Positions 20,208-30,016 of a DNA stretch of 64,000 nt are shown piece after piece. Within the stretch, counting starts at the first letter, position 1. Every line of letters begins with the position of its first letter. Both the position numbers and the translations under genes were made by a program. The stretch is taken from positions 1,116,001-1,180,000 of the forward strand of contig NZ_JBCFYD010000002.1 of the NCBI RefSeq assembly GCF_038594945.1. The letters are read 5' to 3'. The stretch is from Fodinibius sp. Rm-B-1B1-1. GTDB taxonomy: Bacteria > Bacteroidota > Rhodothermia > Balneolales > Balneolaceae. The notes under the pieces are model-generated. The model ran no database searches. It saw only the letters and a list, made by a program, of their open reading frames with translations, and was not told the origin of the DNA.

Positions 20208-22604
20208 TCATTCTATTTCTACCTGCTTAGTTGCCTGTTCTAATTCCTCGTTTGTTGCAGTAATAGTTACTGATCCGGATTTATCGCCAGCTCGCAGTAA
20301 AATGGTAGCAATGCCGGCTTCGGCGTTGATAGGATTATCGCCTACCAATTCTACGCCTTCTACAGTAAATGAAATATCGTGCTCGGCATCGGGAATTACG
20401 GTTCCATTTTCATCCACAATCGAAGCATAGACAAATACCACGTCTTTTTGTCCGGCTTCGAGTGGTTTATTGCTAAGATCTATCTCCAAATCAATAGCAG
20501 CGGGTTCACCGGGAGTAGTTTGAGCGTGGGCTGCGACCTCCTCCCCATCAATATAGCCGACCGCCCGAAGTGTTCCGGGCTCAAATTCATCCAGCTCAAA
20601 CGTAAAGGGCGGATTATTCAAATAACTAGCCACCCGATTACTGTCGGGCGATTGACGTCCCAATGACTCTCCATTCAAAAACAGCTCTACTTCTTCACTA
20701 TTGCTGTATACTTTGGCAGTGGTAAAATTTTTATCCGACCAAAAATTGGCTATGTAGACCATCGGCTTTCCAAACTTGGCGTCGGACTCCAAATTTGGTC
20801 CGGCCTGACTACGATAGAAGTAATAAGTAAACTTTGGAATACGAAAAATATCACGAATGCCCGAAGCTTCTAAGTTATCGGCATATCCGCGATTGTAATC
20901 AAACATCACCCAATTAGCATCCCCAAAAGAATTGCCCTTTCGATTGCTGTTATGGGCTTCTTGAAAATTCAAAGCCTGTTGAGCCAAACGCTTTTGCCCA
21001 TCACCGCGCAGCTGACGCGAATTTCGGGCGTCTTCCGTCAAATCCTCAAACTCATCCTGATTAAATCCAGCGTTATGAGCATAATATTCCCAGTCGCCAT
21101 ATTCGGCAATAAAGTAGGGTTTATCCGTTTTGTAGTTGTTCCAGTATTCTGGTGGATCAGCATGTTGACGTGCCGGAATAAACACATCATAAGCGTAATC
21201 CATCCAACCGGTAGAGTACGTATTTTGGTATGGTAGCTCATCATGGACAATCGCATGAGCACTATCCATAAAAGCCTCCGGCATATCAGATTCGTTGAGC
21301 GAGGCTTCCCAAAGAACAATGCTGGGATGATTACGATCGCGGCGAATCATCTGACGTATATCGCGATATGCAAGTTGCTGGAATTCTTCATTCCCGAAAA
21401 ACTGCCAGCCGGGAATGGCGTTCATGAACAATAATCCCAGCTTATCGGCCGCATCTAAAAAAGCAGGCGACGGTGGATAGTGAGCCGTGCGAATAAAATT
21501 AAACCCAGCCTCTTTTATCTTGTAAGCATCGCGGTATTGGGCATTATCCGACAGCGCATAACCAATGTATGGATACGATTGATGCCGATTTGTCCCACGC
21601 AGCCGCAACACTTCTCCGTTTAGTAGGAACTGGTTATCCTCGTTAAAACCAAACGTTCGGATGCCCACCTTCTCCTGCTTGGTATCAACCACTTCGCCAT
21701 CCTTGTATAGCTCTACCGTTAACATATACAAATAAGGATTATCGGGCGACCATGGGTTGGGATTGGAAATGGTAAACTGTTGATCAAATTGATGATAAGT
21801 GCCTGCTGAAATTTCTTCTCGGGATGTCTGATCCTCGGCCACAACGTTACCTTCTAAATCACGAAGGACTAATCGAACAGCTCCTGACTGCACACCTTCA
21901 TCGTTGTTAACAATATCTGTCTGTATAGATACGGTTGCAGATTCATCCGTGAGCTCTTCGGTTCTAATCAAGATTCCACCACGAGCTACGCGATCAGCGG
22001 CAATGGGATCGGAGATATGTAGCTTGTCATCCATCAGTAAATAAGCGTTACGATAGAGTCCGCTAAAATAGTTGAAATCCAGATTCTCGATGGGTTTCCC
22101 GGGCGGGATAGTCGGATTATCCTCGTTATTGAGCTTTACCAGCAGCACATTTTCCTGATCAAACTGCACGTAATCAGTGATATCTACCAGAAAAGGCAGG
22201 TAGCCACCTTTATGATTAATCAGCTTTTCTCCGTTGAGGTATACGTCAGCTTCGTGCATGGCTGCGCCAAATTTAATGACAATCTGCTTTTCTCTGTTTT
22301 CAGAATTAATCTCAAAGAACTTTCGATAAAAAGCCGTGCCCTGCCACTGCTGATCTTCAATGACCAACGACTCGATGTGTGCGGTATGCGGCAGCGCCAC
22401 TTCTTCCCAGGCAAGTTCGCTCTGCTTGCTAAAAAGCTCGTCCGTTACTGTAGTACCCGCATCGCGGACAAACTGCCAATCACTATTAAAATTAAGCGTG
22501 GTATGGTCTGTAAATTCTGATGCTTTGTTTTTGGAGCCACATCCAATAAGAATTAACAATGGAATAACAAATACGAAGTACCTCTTTAATATTGTTGATA
22601 TCAT
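20208..22604 (-). CDS. GH2 beta-galactosidase-type lipoprotein
   Basis: About 798 residues from ATG at 22604, chosen because it gives a compact lipoprotein signal (MISTILKRYF ... LILIGC, C22); longer in-frame starts up to 22685 would overlap the GH53 remnant. Domains: jelly roll (WQGTAFYRKFF), Ig-like, TIM barrel (TNRHQSYPYIGYA, FIRTAHYPP), then C-terminal Ig-like domains (EVELFLNGESLG and an invasin-like end). Acid/base E438 in LWEASLNESDMPE and nucleophile E501 in FIAEYGDWEYY. The WEASLNE form is a distinct GH2 subgroup in Bacteroidota. Likely releases galactose from GH53 products. The nearest operator is at 22966, so its message probably starts with the GH53 remnant. Confidence 0.88.
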   Translation of the reverse strand: MISTILKRYFVFVIPLLILIGCGSKNKASEFTDHTTLNFNSDWQFVRDAGTTVTDELFSKQSELAWEEVALPHTAHIESLVIEDQQWQGTAFYRKFFEINSENREKQIVIKFGAAMHEADVYLNGEKLINHKGGYLPFLVDITDYVQFDQENVLLVKLNNEDNPTIPPGKPIENLDFNYFSGLYRNAYLLMDDKLHISDPIAADRVARGGILIRTEELTDESATVSIQTDIVNNDEGVQSGAVRLVLRDLEGNVVAEDQTSREEISAGTYHQFDQQFTISNPNPWSPDNPYLYMLTVELYKDGEVVDTKQEKVGIRTFGFNEDNQFLLNGEVLRLRGTNRHQSYPYIGYALSDNAQYRDAYKIKEAGFNFIRTAHYPPSPAFLDAADKLGLLFMNAIPGWQFFGNEEFQQLAYRDIRQMIRRDRNHPSIVLWEASLNESDMPEAFMDSAHAIVHDELPYQNTYSTGWMDYAYDVFIPARQHADPPEYWNNYKTDKPYFIAEYGDWEYYAHNAGFNQDEFEDLTEDARNSRQLRGDGQKRLAQQALNFQEAHNSNRKGNSFGDANWVMFDYNRGYADNLEASGIRDIFRIPKFTYYFYRSQAGPNLESDAKFGKPMVYIANFWSDKNFTTAKVYSNSEEVELFLNGESLGRQSPDSNRVASYLNNPPFTFELDEFEPGTLRAVGYIDGEEVAAHAQTTPGEPAAIDLEIDLSNKPLEAGQKDVVFVYASIVDENGTVIPDAEHDISFTVEGVELVGDNPINAEAGIATILLRAGDKSGSVTITATNEELEQATKQVEIE

Positions 22605-22611
22605 AAAACCA

Positions 22612-22920
22612 TTAATTGTATTCATATTCATGCTGCAAAAACTCAATGCCCTCGTGGACATTCCCTTCAAAATCAAAAAGAGCATTATTTTCCCATGATG
22701 ATCCCGTACCCCAGCGATCTTTCATATCAGAAGTAATCCAGGCTGGCTCCCAATACATGATACCGGTTCCTCCACCGGCTATAATTTCATTGGTGAGATC
22801 GACCATAAAATCACACTGACCTTCTTTGGTGGCAGGATATCCATCTACATGTGCATTCTGGTTGAAAATATTATTATAGTTATCAGCATTTTCGAGAGTC
22901 TAAACATAGGCTGCTTCAAC
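22612..22920 (-). pseudogene. C-terminal remnant of a second GH53 galactanase, with an internal stop
   Basis: About 103 codons read VEAAY, then a TAG at 22900-22902, then TLENADNYNNIF, DGYPATKEGQ, GGGTGIMYWEPAW and WGTGSSWENNALFDFEGN to the stop at 22612-22614. Intact GH53 enzymes have VETAYPWTL at the nucleophile; here the tryptophan codon has become TAG. The first two thirds of the gene, including the acid/base, are gone. The remnant begins about 45 bp after the operator at 22966, as if the 5' part was deleted while the promoter region was kept. Confidence 0.85.
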
Positions 22921-22965
22921 AAGCATCGCTAAAAGGTTGGAATAAGCAACCCATAACTAATTTAA

Positions 22966-22979
22966 TGTTATCGATAACA
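22966..22979. promoter_or_regulatory. LacI-type operator, perfect palindrome TGTTATCGATAACA
   Basis: The most symmetrical copy of the locus operator; symmetry extends to ATGTTATCGATAACAT (22965-22980). It lies between the LacI gene and the GH53 remnant/GH2 gene, all on the minus strand, so it probably controls transcription of the GH2 gene at 22604. Confidence 0.8.
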
Positions 22980-23052
22980 TCAATAACAAAAATATACAGT
23001 TATGGTAATTGTAATCAAATAAAATTGATCAAATTACAGTTTTTAACAGAAC

Positions 23053-24084
23053 TCAGTCTGTAGAATTGCATCCACATGAAGAGCGTATCTTGAGCGAAGT
23101 TGGTACCTCAATTTTTTCAACTGACAGATCATCATTTTCAATAACCTGTATCAATTTTTCTGCAGCTCGCTCTCCCATTTCATATGCAGGCTGATGAACA
23201 GTTGTTAAGGGTACTTCCAGCAATGGCGAACGTATATCATCAGTAAAACCAACAATAGCAATATCTTCTGGAATACGCAGACCATATTCTTTAAGTGCTT
23301 TAATAGCACCAATCGCCGTAGGATCATTAACAGCCACTATAGCTTGTGGCAAATTACCTTCATGCTGTTCCAAAAGTCTCACCATGGCTTCGTAACCGGT
23401 GTTCTCTTTAAATCCGGCCTGTACAATAAATTCTTCATTGATGGATAAATCGTGAGCTTTATGGGCCTCTTTGAAACCCTCCAACCGTTCTTTTCCAATG
23501 GAGACTTTTTGCGGTCCACTTAAGTGGGCAATATCTGTGTAACTATGCTCGACAATTAAATGTTCAGTAATTTCTTTTGCACTTTCACGATCATTAACGC
23601 TCACGCAGCTGGCACCAATATCCTCAATACAGCGGTCAAAGAACACCACCTTCGCTCCTCCTTCAATAATACTTTCGTAAAACACATAGTCCTCCTCTGT
23701 CAGTGATGATGAGACAAGTAACCCATCCACACGTTGTGCCCGCAGTGTCTCAATCGCCTCTTTTTCGCGATCAAACTGTTCGTTGGCGTTGGTTAGAAAA
23801 AGTTGATAATCAGAATTATAGGCTACTTCTTCGATACCCCGGACAACTTCAGGAAAAAAGGCGTGTGTAATCTCGGGAATGACAACCCCAATGGTATGCG
23901 TTTTACGAGATACCAAACTTTTGGCAACACGATTAGGGGTATATCCCATACTGCGTGCTTTTTTACGCACTCGTTCTTTGGTTTTCTCATCTACGTTATC
24001 CCGATCATTTAAAGCACGAGAAACGGTCATAGCCGAAACGCCCAATGCATCAGCAATATTTTTTAAGGTAACTTCTGAACCCAC
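23053..24084 (-). CDS. LacI-family transcriptional regulator of the arabinogalactan locus
   Basis: 343 residues. N-terminal helix-turn-helix (TLKNIADALGVSAMTVSRALN, about residues 6-26) and hinge helix (YTPNRVAKSLVS), then a periplasmic-binding-protein-like effector domain from THTIGVVIPEI onwards. Proteins of this type bind palindromes with a central CG; TGTTANCGNTAACA sites at 216, 15560, 17242 and 22966 are the obvious candidates. The gene lies at the upstream end of the locus, in the same orientation. The effector is unknown; a galactose-containing sugar is inferred. The C-terminal SCGCNSTD tail is cysteine-containing, as is that of the LacI remnant at 18665. Confidence 0.9.
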   Translation of the reverse strand: MGSEVTLKNIADALGVSAMTVSRALNDRDNVDEKTKERVRKKARSMGYTPNRVAKSLVSRKTHTIGVVIPEITHAFFPEVVRGIEEVAYNSDYQLFLTNANEQFDREKEAIETLRAQRVDGLLVSSSLTEEDYVFYESIIEGGAKVVFFDRCIEDIGASCVSVNDRESAKEITEHLIVEHSYTDIAHLSGPQKVSIGKERLEGFKEAHKAHDLSINEEFIVQAGFKENTGYEAMVRLLEQHEGNLPQAIVAVNDPTAIGAIKALKEYGLRIPEDIAIVGFTDDIRSPLLEVPLTTVHQPAYEMGERAAEKLIQVIENDDLSVEKIEVPTSLKIRSSCGCNSTD

Positions 24085-24177
24085 TTTTCAGCTTTTTAGT
24101 TAACAATTATTCAACCGGGTAATGTAATCAGCTTTACAGACTTTTGATAATGACCGAATAACTATTCTCCCGACTGT

Positions 24178-25215
24178 CTAAAACTCCCAATAAAGCGTCA
24201 TTCGTGGGATGATATCAGTATCAGGTGATAAACCCTGCGCATTTTCGCCATACACAACAGCCTCAACGTTGGGCATCAGATGGATTTTTTCTGCAAGCAG
24301 AAAGTCGGCTCCGGCAACCATAAAGGTCGACTCAACTTCTTCAGCAAATGGGATATATGAATTATTCCTCCCTCCCTGGTATCCATCAAAAAGGTGATCA
24401 ACCCGCAGGTATCCTTTGGCTTTTTCGGTGATCGAGAAGTTCGAGAATACTGATACTAAATCCAGATTTCGCGAACGCCCTCCAAGAGTACCTTCATGGT
24501 ACTGATTGGAATATAAGGCACCAATATTTAAATCATCGGATTGATACCCCCCAAACACCTGAGCACTATAACTGTCAGCCCTATTAGTCTGACTATTATA
24601 GTCGGTATATCCCTCGACCACCAGTTTATCCGTAAAATAATATGCCATGGATAAACTTACTTTCTTCCCTTTATCAATATCGGGACGATTACTATTACCG
24701 TTGCCTAAAGACAAGTGATATTGGACTTTTTCAGCTGATCCCAACTTCCCTTTGGCCGCCAAGCCAAAATCACGGGAGCTGCTAAAATCATACAGGTCCT
24801 GTGGAGACTTCTCTACCGAACGATAGCCCCATACATCTTCGGTAAGCCCAAACATGGGGGTCCCAGAGATTCCTGCATAAATTTCGTGCGTACCATTCGA
24901 CCATTTTAGGTAGGCATCTTTAACGGTAGGGGTCATCTCAGTGTTGGTTACAAAGTCACCGGACGAATTCATCTCAAGTCGCAACTGGGTCGAAAATGAC
25001 TCGTTTAAATCATGGTTATACGTCGCATAAATACGACGAAACCAAAAACCGTTTTTCCCTTCAATATTTTCGTTATGATGCTGTGCCATCCAATAATAAT
25101 CGCTGTACACTTTGCCACTGAGTGTAGCATCTTCGCTAACAGAGACTTGAGCAGCCGTCGGCATAGCATACAAACATAACAATAGTATCCCTATAACTGA
25201 TATACGGTAACCCAT
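24178..25215 (-). CDS. Outer-membrane porin, phosphate-selective porin-like
   Basis: 345 residues with a signal peptide (to about 22, MPTAAQ). The rest is alternating beta-strands with many tyrosines and a terminal aromatic (TLYWEF), as in outer-membrane barrels. The segments FRRIYATYNHDLNESFSTQL and YLKWSNGTHEIYAGISGTP resemble OprO/OprP-like porins (PF07396). It follows phoU by 115 bp in the same orientation, so phosphate entry across the outer membrane is a likely role. It might instead be a general anion porin. The family call rests on layout and context. Confidence 0.65.
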   Translation of the reverse strand: MGYRISVIGILLLCLYAMPTAAQVSVSEDATLSGKVYSDYYWMAQHHNENIEGKNGFWFRRIYATYNHDLNESFSTQLRLEMNSSGDFVTNTEMTPTVKDAYLKWSNGTHEIYAGISGTPMFGLTEDVWGYRSVEKSPQDLYDFSSSRDFGLAAKGKLGSAEKVQYHLSLGNGNSNRPDIDKGKKVSLSMAYYFTDKLVVEGYTDYNSQTNRADSYSAQVFGGYQSDDLNIGALYSNQYHEGTLGGRSRNLDLVSVFSNFSITEKAKGYLRVDHLFDGYQGGRNNSYIPFAEEVESTFMVAGADFLLAEKIHLMPNVEAVVYGENAQGLSPDTDIIPRMTLYWEF

Positions 25216-25330
25216 AGATTTATTTTTTTTAGTGTGCTGATCTGATCTTTTTTAAAAAAGCTGCAGGTATAAGGTGCTTACTTAGAAGAAAAAACTGCAG
25301 GTAAATCCCAGTAAATTATAATAAAAAATC

Positions 25331-26029
25331 CTATTGAGAATTGCCGTTGTCACCATTTTTTGATTTCATCTTCTTGTGCTTAAGCACTTTGGCTTCAATA
25401 AAGAAGATGAGTTCTTCGGCAATATTTTTAGTGAGGTCTCCTACCCGCTCCAGCTTTCGAATAATAGAAAACAAGTACAGGTAATTTTGGGTCTGATCAA
25501 TATTCTCTTTAATAAGGTCTGTGGTTGCTTCTGACACATCCCTGTTTATTTCATTGAGCGTTTCATCCAGACGAAAAACTTTTCGAGCCAAATCGGTATT
25601 CTCAGTTATAAAGGCGTTAAAAACGTTGCTCACCATCTTATTTGATGTATTATACATTTCATCTAAACGCATCTTTTTGAGCGTATCCTCATCAATTTTA
25701 CGCCCGAAATCTACAATATACTTAGCAATACTGTTTGCATGATCACCAATGCGTTCTAAGTCAGAATTAATTTTAAATGCCGCCATCACAAAACGTAAAT
25801 CCACGGCAACGGGATTATGAAGAGCCAATAGATTTTCGCAATCACGATCAATGGTCAACTCAAGGCTGTCCACTCTTTTTTCGTTAGCCATTATTTCGTG
25901 AGCCAGCTCTTCATCAAAATTATCAAGTGCTCTCTGTCCCTTTTCGAGCTGATTCTTGACCAAAAACATCAGCTCAAGCACATTATCTTTTAACAATTTG
26001 AGCTCGCTATCTAAATGTTGTGGTGCCAT
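25331..26029 (-). CDS. phoU: PhoU, phosphate transport/signalling regulator
   Basis: 232 residues forming two PhoU helical repeats: first LKLLKDNVLELMFLVKNQLE with RVDSLELTIDRDCENLLAL and VDLRFVMAAFKINSDLERIGDHA, second from about residue 115 with LYLFSIIRKLERVGDLTKNIAEE. PhoU links Pst transport to phosphate sensing and restrains uptake under excess. A charged lysine-rich tail follows. It lies 38 bp after pstB. No phoR/phoB pair is in the window. Confidence 0.95.
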   Translation of the reverse strand: MAPQHLDSELKLLKDNVLELMFLVKNQLEKGQRALDNFDEELAHEIMANEKRVDSLELTIDRDCENLLALHNPVAVDLRFVMAAFKINSDLERIGDHANSIAKYIVDFGRKIDEDTLKKMRLDEMYNTSNKMVSNVFNAFITENTDLARKVFRLDETLNEINRDVSEATTDLIKENIDQTQNYLYLFSIIRKLERVGDLTKNIAEELIFFIEAKVLKHKKMKSKNGDNGNSQ

Positions 26030-26067
26030 ATTTATAATATATTTTTTGGAAACTTTGTGTACTGATG

Positions 26068-26907
26068 CTATCCGAACCGACCGGTGATATAATTCTGCGT
26101 GCGATCTTTCTCAGGGTTCGTAAATATTTTCTGTGTATCACCGTATTCTACCAAATTGCCCATATACAAGAAAGCGGTATTATCACTTACTCGCGCCGCC
26201 TGCTGCATATTGTGAGTAACAATCACAATAGTAAATTCTTTCTTTAACTCGTGAATCAAATCCTCAATTTTTCCGGATGAAATAGGATCGAGCGCCGAAG
26301 TAGGTTCATCCATTAGTAATACCGATGGTTTCACCGCCAAGGCCCGGGCAATACAAAGTCGCTGCTGCTGTCCACCAGATAATGCCAACGCCTGTTTATC
26401 AAGATTATCATCTACCTCGCTATACAACGTGGCTTGTTTTAAAGATTCAATAACGCGATTCTCAATAAATTCTTCATCCTTGATGCCCTGTATGCGCAAG
26501 CCATAAGCCACATTTTCAAAAATAGATTTTGGAAATGGATTGGGCTTTTGAAAAACCATTCCTACCGTCTTTCTCAACTCCTCAACCCTAATTGAGGGAT
26601 CATAAATATTCTTGCCATCCATCAGAATATTTCCATTCATGTGAAAGCCATCAATGTTGTCGTTCATACGATTAAACAACCTCAAAAAGGTAGACTTACC
26701 ACAACCCGACGGTCCAATAAAAGCGGTGATGGATTGCTCTATAACATCAAGACTGATATTATCAATGGCCTTAAAATCATCATAAAACACATCCACATTT
26801 TTGGCCTGTAGCTTAAATGACTGATTTTTTGAGTTCAGCTTCGGCTTCGTTTCTACTTGTGATGTCCTTGGCTTTTTACTCTGTGTTGTATCTGAATCCA
26901 TTATCAT
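26068..26907 (-). CDS. pstB: PstB, phosphate ABC transporter ATPase
   Basis: 279 residues. ATP-binding cassette with Walker [10 protein letters not shown], signature LSGGQQQRL, Walker [14 protein letters not shown] and the family segment [18 protein letters not shown], which is diagnostic for PstB. About 25 extra N-terminal residues rich in serine and lysine precede the domain, so the true start could be internal. It powers phosphate import together with PstA and PstC. Confidence 0.96.
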   Translation of the reverse strand: MIMDSDTTQSKKPRTSQVETKPKLNSKNQSFKLQAKNVDVFYDDFKAIDNISLDVIEQSITAFIGPSGCGKSTFLRLFNRMNDNIDGFHMNGNILMDGKNIYDPSIRVEELRKTVGMVFQKPNPFPKSIFENVAYGLRIQGIKDEEFIENRVIESLKQATLYSEVDDNLDKQALALSGGQQQRLCIARALAVKPSVLLMDEPTSALDPISSGKIEDLIHELKKEFTIVIVTHNMQQAARVSDNTAFLYMGNLVEYGDTQKIFTNPEKDRTQNYITGRFG

Positions 26908-26934
26908 AGTGATCGAATTAAAAATAAATGAGGT

Positions 26935-27792
26935 CTACCAGTTTACTTTACGTTGCCACTTATTACGCAGGTAAACCGCAATACCATTCATCGCAAACGT
27001 TATCAACAATAATACGATAATTGCTGCCGCAGCATTAATCAAAAACTCTTCTTGCGGACGTGAAACCCAATTGAAAATCTGTATGGGCAGCACGGTAAAT
27101 TCGTCCAATGGTCCCGCTGGCGCAAATGGAACATACGCCAGTGCACCTACCACAATCAGCGGCGCCGTTTCACCTACTGCTCGCGATAGCGCCAGAATAA
27201 CCCCCGTCAATATACCGCCAAAAGAAGCTGGCAATATCTGATGCCAAATTGTCTGCCATTTTGATGCCCCAAGTGCATTCGAGGCATCCCGAACCGTGCT
27301 TGGAACCGCACGGAGTGATTCTCGGGTTGATACAATAATGATCGGCAAAATCAACAGCGCCAACGTAAGCGAACCAGCTAAAATGCTGTTGCCCATCTTC
27401 ATCATGCGGACAAACACTTCGAGTCCGAGCAAACCATAAATAATAGAAGGCACTCCTGCCAGGTTCGCTATATTAATTTCCAGGAAGGTAGCGAGTCGAC
27501 TTTTTTTGCCATATTCTTCTAAATAAATGCCCGCGCCAACTCCCAGTGGAAATGAAATAATCGTTGTAAATACCAATACCCAAACGGTACCAATCCAAGC
27601 CGTATAAATACCGGATTGTTCAGCAAAACGGGACGGCAAACTGATCAAAAAATCCCAACTGAGTCGCTCAATCCCCATATAAATCACAAATCCCACGAAG
27701 ATTGCCAATACCAACAGGCACAAAATCGTGATGCCGATACCGAGGTAACGAAAACCTTTATCTAACAGTCTGCTTTTCTGAGCGTTATTCAT
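26935..27792 (-). CDS. pstA: PstA, phosphate ABC transporter permease
   Basis: 285 residues with about six membrane segments and the permease loop ASNALGASKWQTIWHQILPA. The start overlaps the pstC end by 8 bp, indicating translational coupling. Partner of PstC in the inner-membrane phosphate channel. Confidence 0.95.
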   Translation of the reverse strand: MNNAQKSRLLDKGFRYLGIGITILCLLVLAIFVGFVIYMGIERLSWDFLISLPSRFAEQSGIYTAWIGTVWVLVFTTIISFPLGVGAGIYLEEYGKKSRLATFLEINIANLAGVPSIIYGLLGLEVFVRMMKMGNSILAGSLTLALLILPIIIVSTRESLRAVPSTVRDASNALGASKWQTIWHQILPASFGGILTGVILALSRAVGETAPLIVVGALAYVPFAPAGPLDEFTVLPIQIFNWVSRPQEEFLINAAAAIIVLLLITFAMNGIAVYLRNKWQRKVNW

Positions 27793-28660
27793 ATTTCTCC
27801 TGATATCTTGATTTGATCCAATAGCTAATATTGTTCAGGATAAAAGTGAACACAAAGAGCGTAATACCGGCCGCAAAAATAGTCTGGTATGCTATTGATC
27901 CGTGTGGAACGTCTCCCATACTTACCTGAACAATATAGGAGGTTATCGTTTGTATGGGCACGGTGGGATCAAACGAAAAGCGCGGCTGCATACCTGCTGC
28001 AATAGCTACAATCATTGTTTCGCCTACGGCTCGAGAAAGCGCCAAGATAGCCGAGACAATAATCCCTGATGAGGCGGCCGGAACCATCACGCGGAAAGCA
28101 GTCTGAAACTTTGTCGATCCCATCCCAAAAGATGCCTGACGCAGTGAATCGGGAACTGAGCTCAACGCATCTTCACTGAGTGAAGATACAAAGGGGATAA
28201 TCATAATCCCCATAACGAGACCGGGCGAAAGGGCATTAAATCCCGATATGCCGGGGATAAACATCTTTAAAAATGGCGTCACTATCATCAGCGCAAAAAA
28301 ACCGTATACAACTGTAGGAACTACCGCCAAAACTTCTAACAGGGGCTTTAAAATCCGGCGCATCCGATCGGTGGCATATTCATTTAGATAAACCGCGATA
28401 ATAATACCCACCGGCAATGCCACTGCAATTGCAATCAAGGTTGTTAATGCCGTCCCCGACAGCAGTGGGAGTATTCCATAACTCTTTTGCGTAAAAAGCG
28501 GAGTCCACTCTGTTGAAGTAAAAAATTCGACCATACTTACTTCGCCAAAAAAGCTTACCGCCTCAACAGCCAGAATCAAGATAATTCCAAGCGTCGTAAG
28601 TATGGTAATAATGGCACATAAGGCCAGAATTTTTTCAATGATCTTTTCTTGTACTCGCAT
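27785..28660 (-). CDS. pstC: PstC, phosphate ABC transporter permease
   Basis: 291 residues, about six membrane segments, permease loop ASFGMGSTKFQTAFRVMVPA, and the PstC-typical stretch VVPTVVYGFFALMIVTPFL. It lies 57 bp after pstS and overlaps pstA. Forms the transmembrane channel with PstA. Confidence 0.95.
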   Translation of the reverse strand: MRVQEKIIEKILALCAIITILTTLGIILILAVEAVSFFGEVSMVEFFTSTEWTPLFTQKSYGILPLLSGTALTTLIAIAVALPVGIIIAVYLNEYATDRMRRILKPLLEVLAVVPTVVYGFFALMIVTPFLKMFIPGISGFNALSPGLVMGIMIIPFVSSLSEDALSSVPDSLRQASFGMGSTKFQTAFRVMVPAASSGIIVSAILALSRAVGETMIVAIAAGMQPRFSFDPTVPIQTITSYIVQVSMGDVPHGSIAYQTIFAAGITLFVFTFILNNISYWIKSRYQEKYE

Positions 28661-28717
28661 ACCTGACTAAGTAGGATTTTAAAACTGTTGCCAGATTTGC
28701 CTGGCAACAATCAACAA

Positions 28718-29668
28718 TTATTCGGCTACAGTTGTATCGCTAACTGATTGAGCGCTAAATTTTTCGAACTTGTTTAGCTCTTTCTGGTAAAGAGAGTCAG
28801 GCATTGCAACATATCCCACCGAACGAGTAACGTTAGAGGCATTATTTAAGTAGAAGTTAACAAAATCTTTAGTCGTCGATTGTTGAGCGGCCTTATCCGT
28901 AACGTAAATAAAAAGTGGTCGGGAAAGCGGTGTATAAGTGTTGTTGGATACCGTCTGAACGGTAGGCTCAACTGGATCTTTGTCACCATTCTTTACAGGC
29001 ACAACTTTCAACTTCTCTGTGTTTTCCTCGTAATATGCCAAACCAAAAAAGCCAAGAGCATTCTGATCAGTACTCACCCCCTGTACCAACACATTATCAT
29101 CTTCACTTGCCGTAAAATCGCCTCGACTTGCTCCACTTTCACCTACAATAGCTTCTGTAAAATAATCATAGGTTCCTGATGCCGTTCCAGGGCCATACAA
29201 ATTAATGGGACGATCGGGCCATTCTTCGCGCACATCACTCCAATTCATTATCTCACCCTGTGCTTCGGGCTCCCAAATTTTTCTAAGCTCCTCAACCGTT
29301 ATATAATCCACCCAGTCGTTATCGGGATGCACAACAACCGACAAACCATCATAAGCCACAGAAAGCTCAAGGAATTCTATGCCATTCTCACGCGCCACCT
29401 CCACTTCACTTTCTTTTATCTCACGGGAGGCATTATTAATATCAATATCTCCACGGATAAACTTTTGGAATCCCCCACCTGTTCCTGAGCGACCAACCGT
29501 AACACGAACATTGGGAGCCTCACTTCTATACTCTTCTGCAATGGCTTCGGTTAACGGAAAAACAGTGCTGGACCCATCAATCTGGATTTGCTCTGTGGAT
29601 CCACCTGATCCGCATGAATATAAGAAAACACCGCTGAACAGGATAAGTACAAATATTTTTTTAACCAT
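28718..29668 (-). CDS. pstS: PstS, phosphate-binding lipoprotein
   Basis: 316 residues with lipobox LYSC (C19). Binding-protein motifs [37 protein letters not shown] and [12 protein letters not shown] provide the phosphate-binding serines, threonines and arginine seen in PstS. It is first gene of the pst operon. A direct-repeat element about 90-110 bp upstream may be the Pho box. Confidence 0.95.
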   Translation of the reverse strand: MVKKIFVLILFSGVFLYSCGSGGSTEQIQIDGSSTVFPLTEAIAEEYRSEAPNVRVTVGRSGTGGGFQKFIRGDIDINNASREIKESEVEVARENGIEFLELSVAYDGLSVVVHPDNDWVDYITVEELRKIWEPEAQGEIMNWSDVREEWPDRPINLYGPGTASGTYDYFTEAIVGESGASRGDFTASEDDNVLVQGVSTDQNALGFFGLAYYEENTEKLKVVPVKNGDKDPVEPTVQTVSNNTYTPLSRPLFIYVTDKAAQQSTTKDFVNFYLNNASNVTRSVGYVAMPDSLYQKELNKFEKFSAQSVSDTTVAE

Positions 29669-29754
29669 TATCTCAATAATTTAGAATTGACCGTTTATGT
29701 GATTTTGTGCGCTGAAATTTGATGTTTAAATGTATTTTAAAATTTAGAGTCTTT

Positions 29755-29771
29755 TGTTAAGCCAATGTTAA
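29755..29771 (-). promoter_or_regulatory. Candidate Pho box: TGTTAA direct repeat, 11-bp period
   Basis: TGTTAA occurs at 29755-29760 and 29766-29771 on the plus strand (TTAACA-N5-TTAACA when read toward pstS). Two repeats one helical turn apart are the layout of PhoB-family sites. A weaker third element follows at 29776. It sits in the 348-bp gap between pstS and the divergent NYN gene; I see nothing else recognisable in that gap. Confidence 0.45.
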
Positions 29772-30016
29772 ATATTGACGTCCAACCCTCTCCAAATCCC
29801 GTTCAAAAGGACTTACTGTTAATTTTCGAAAAAAATGTTGTGCATGATTTAATCAAAAGTTGGTCGCGGAGCGATAGCTGATTTTGCCCTTGAATAGGTA
29901 ATTGCAAACAATCCCATGGATACAACTTCAGCTATACAATGGGCTCTCCTCTTGGAGTTAAGCGTTAATATCGTAAATTAATGCCCTTATCACTTTAATT
30001 GAATGTAATATGAAAT

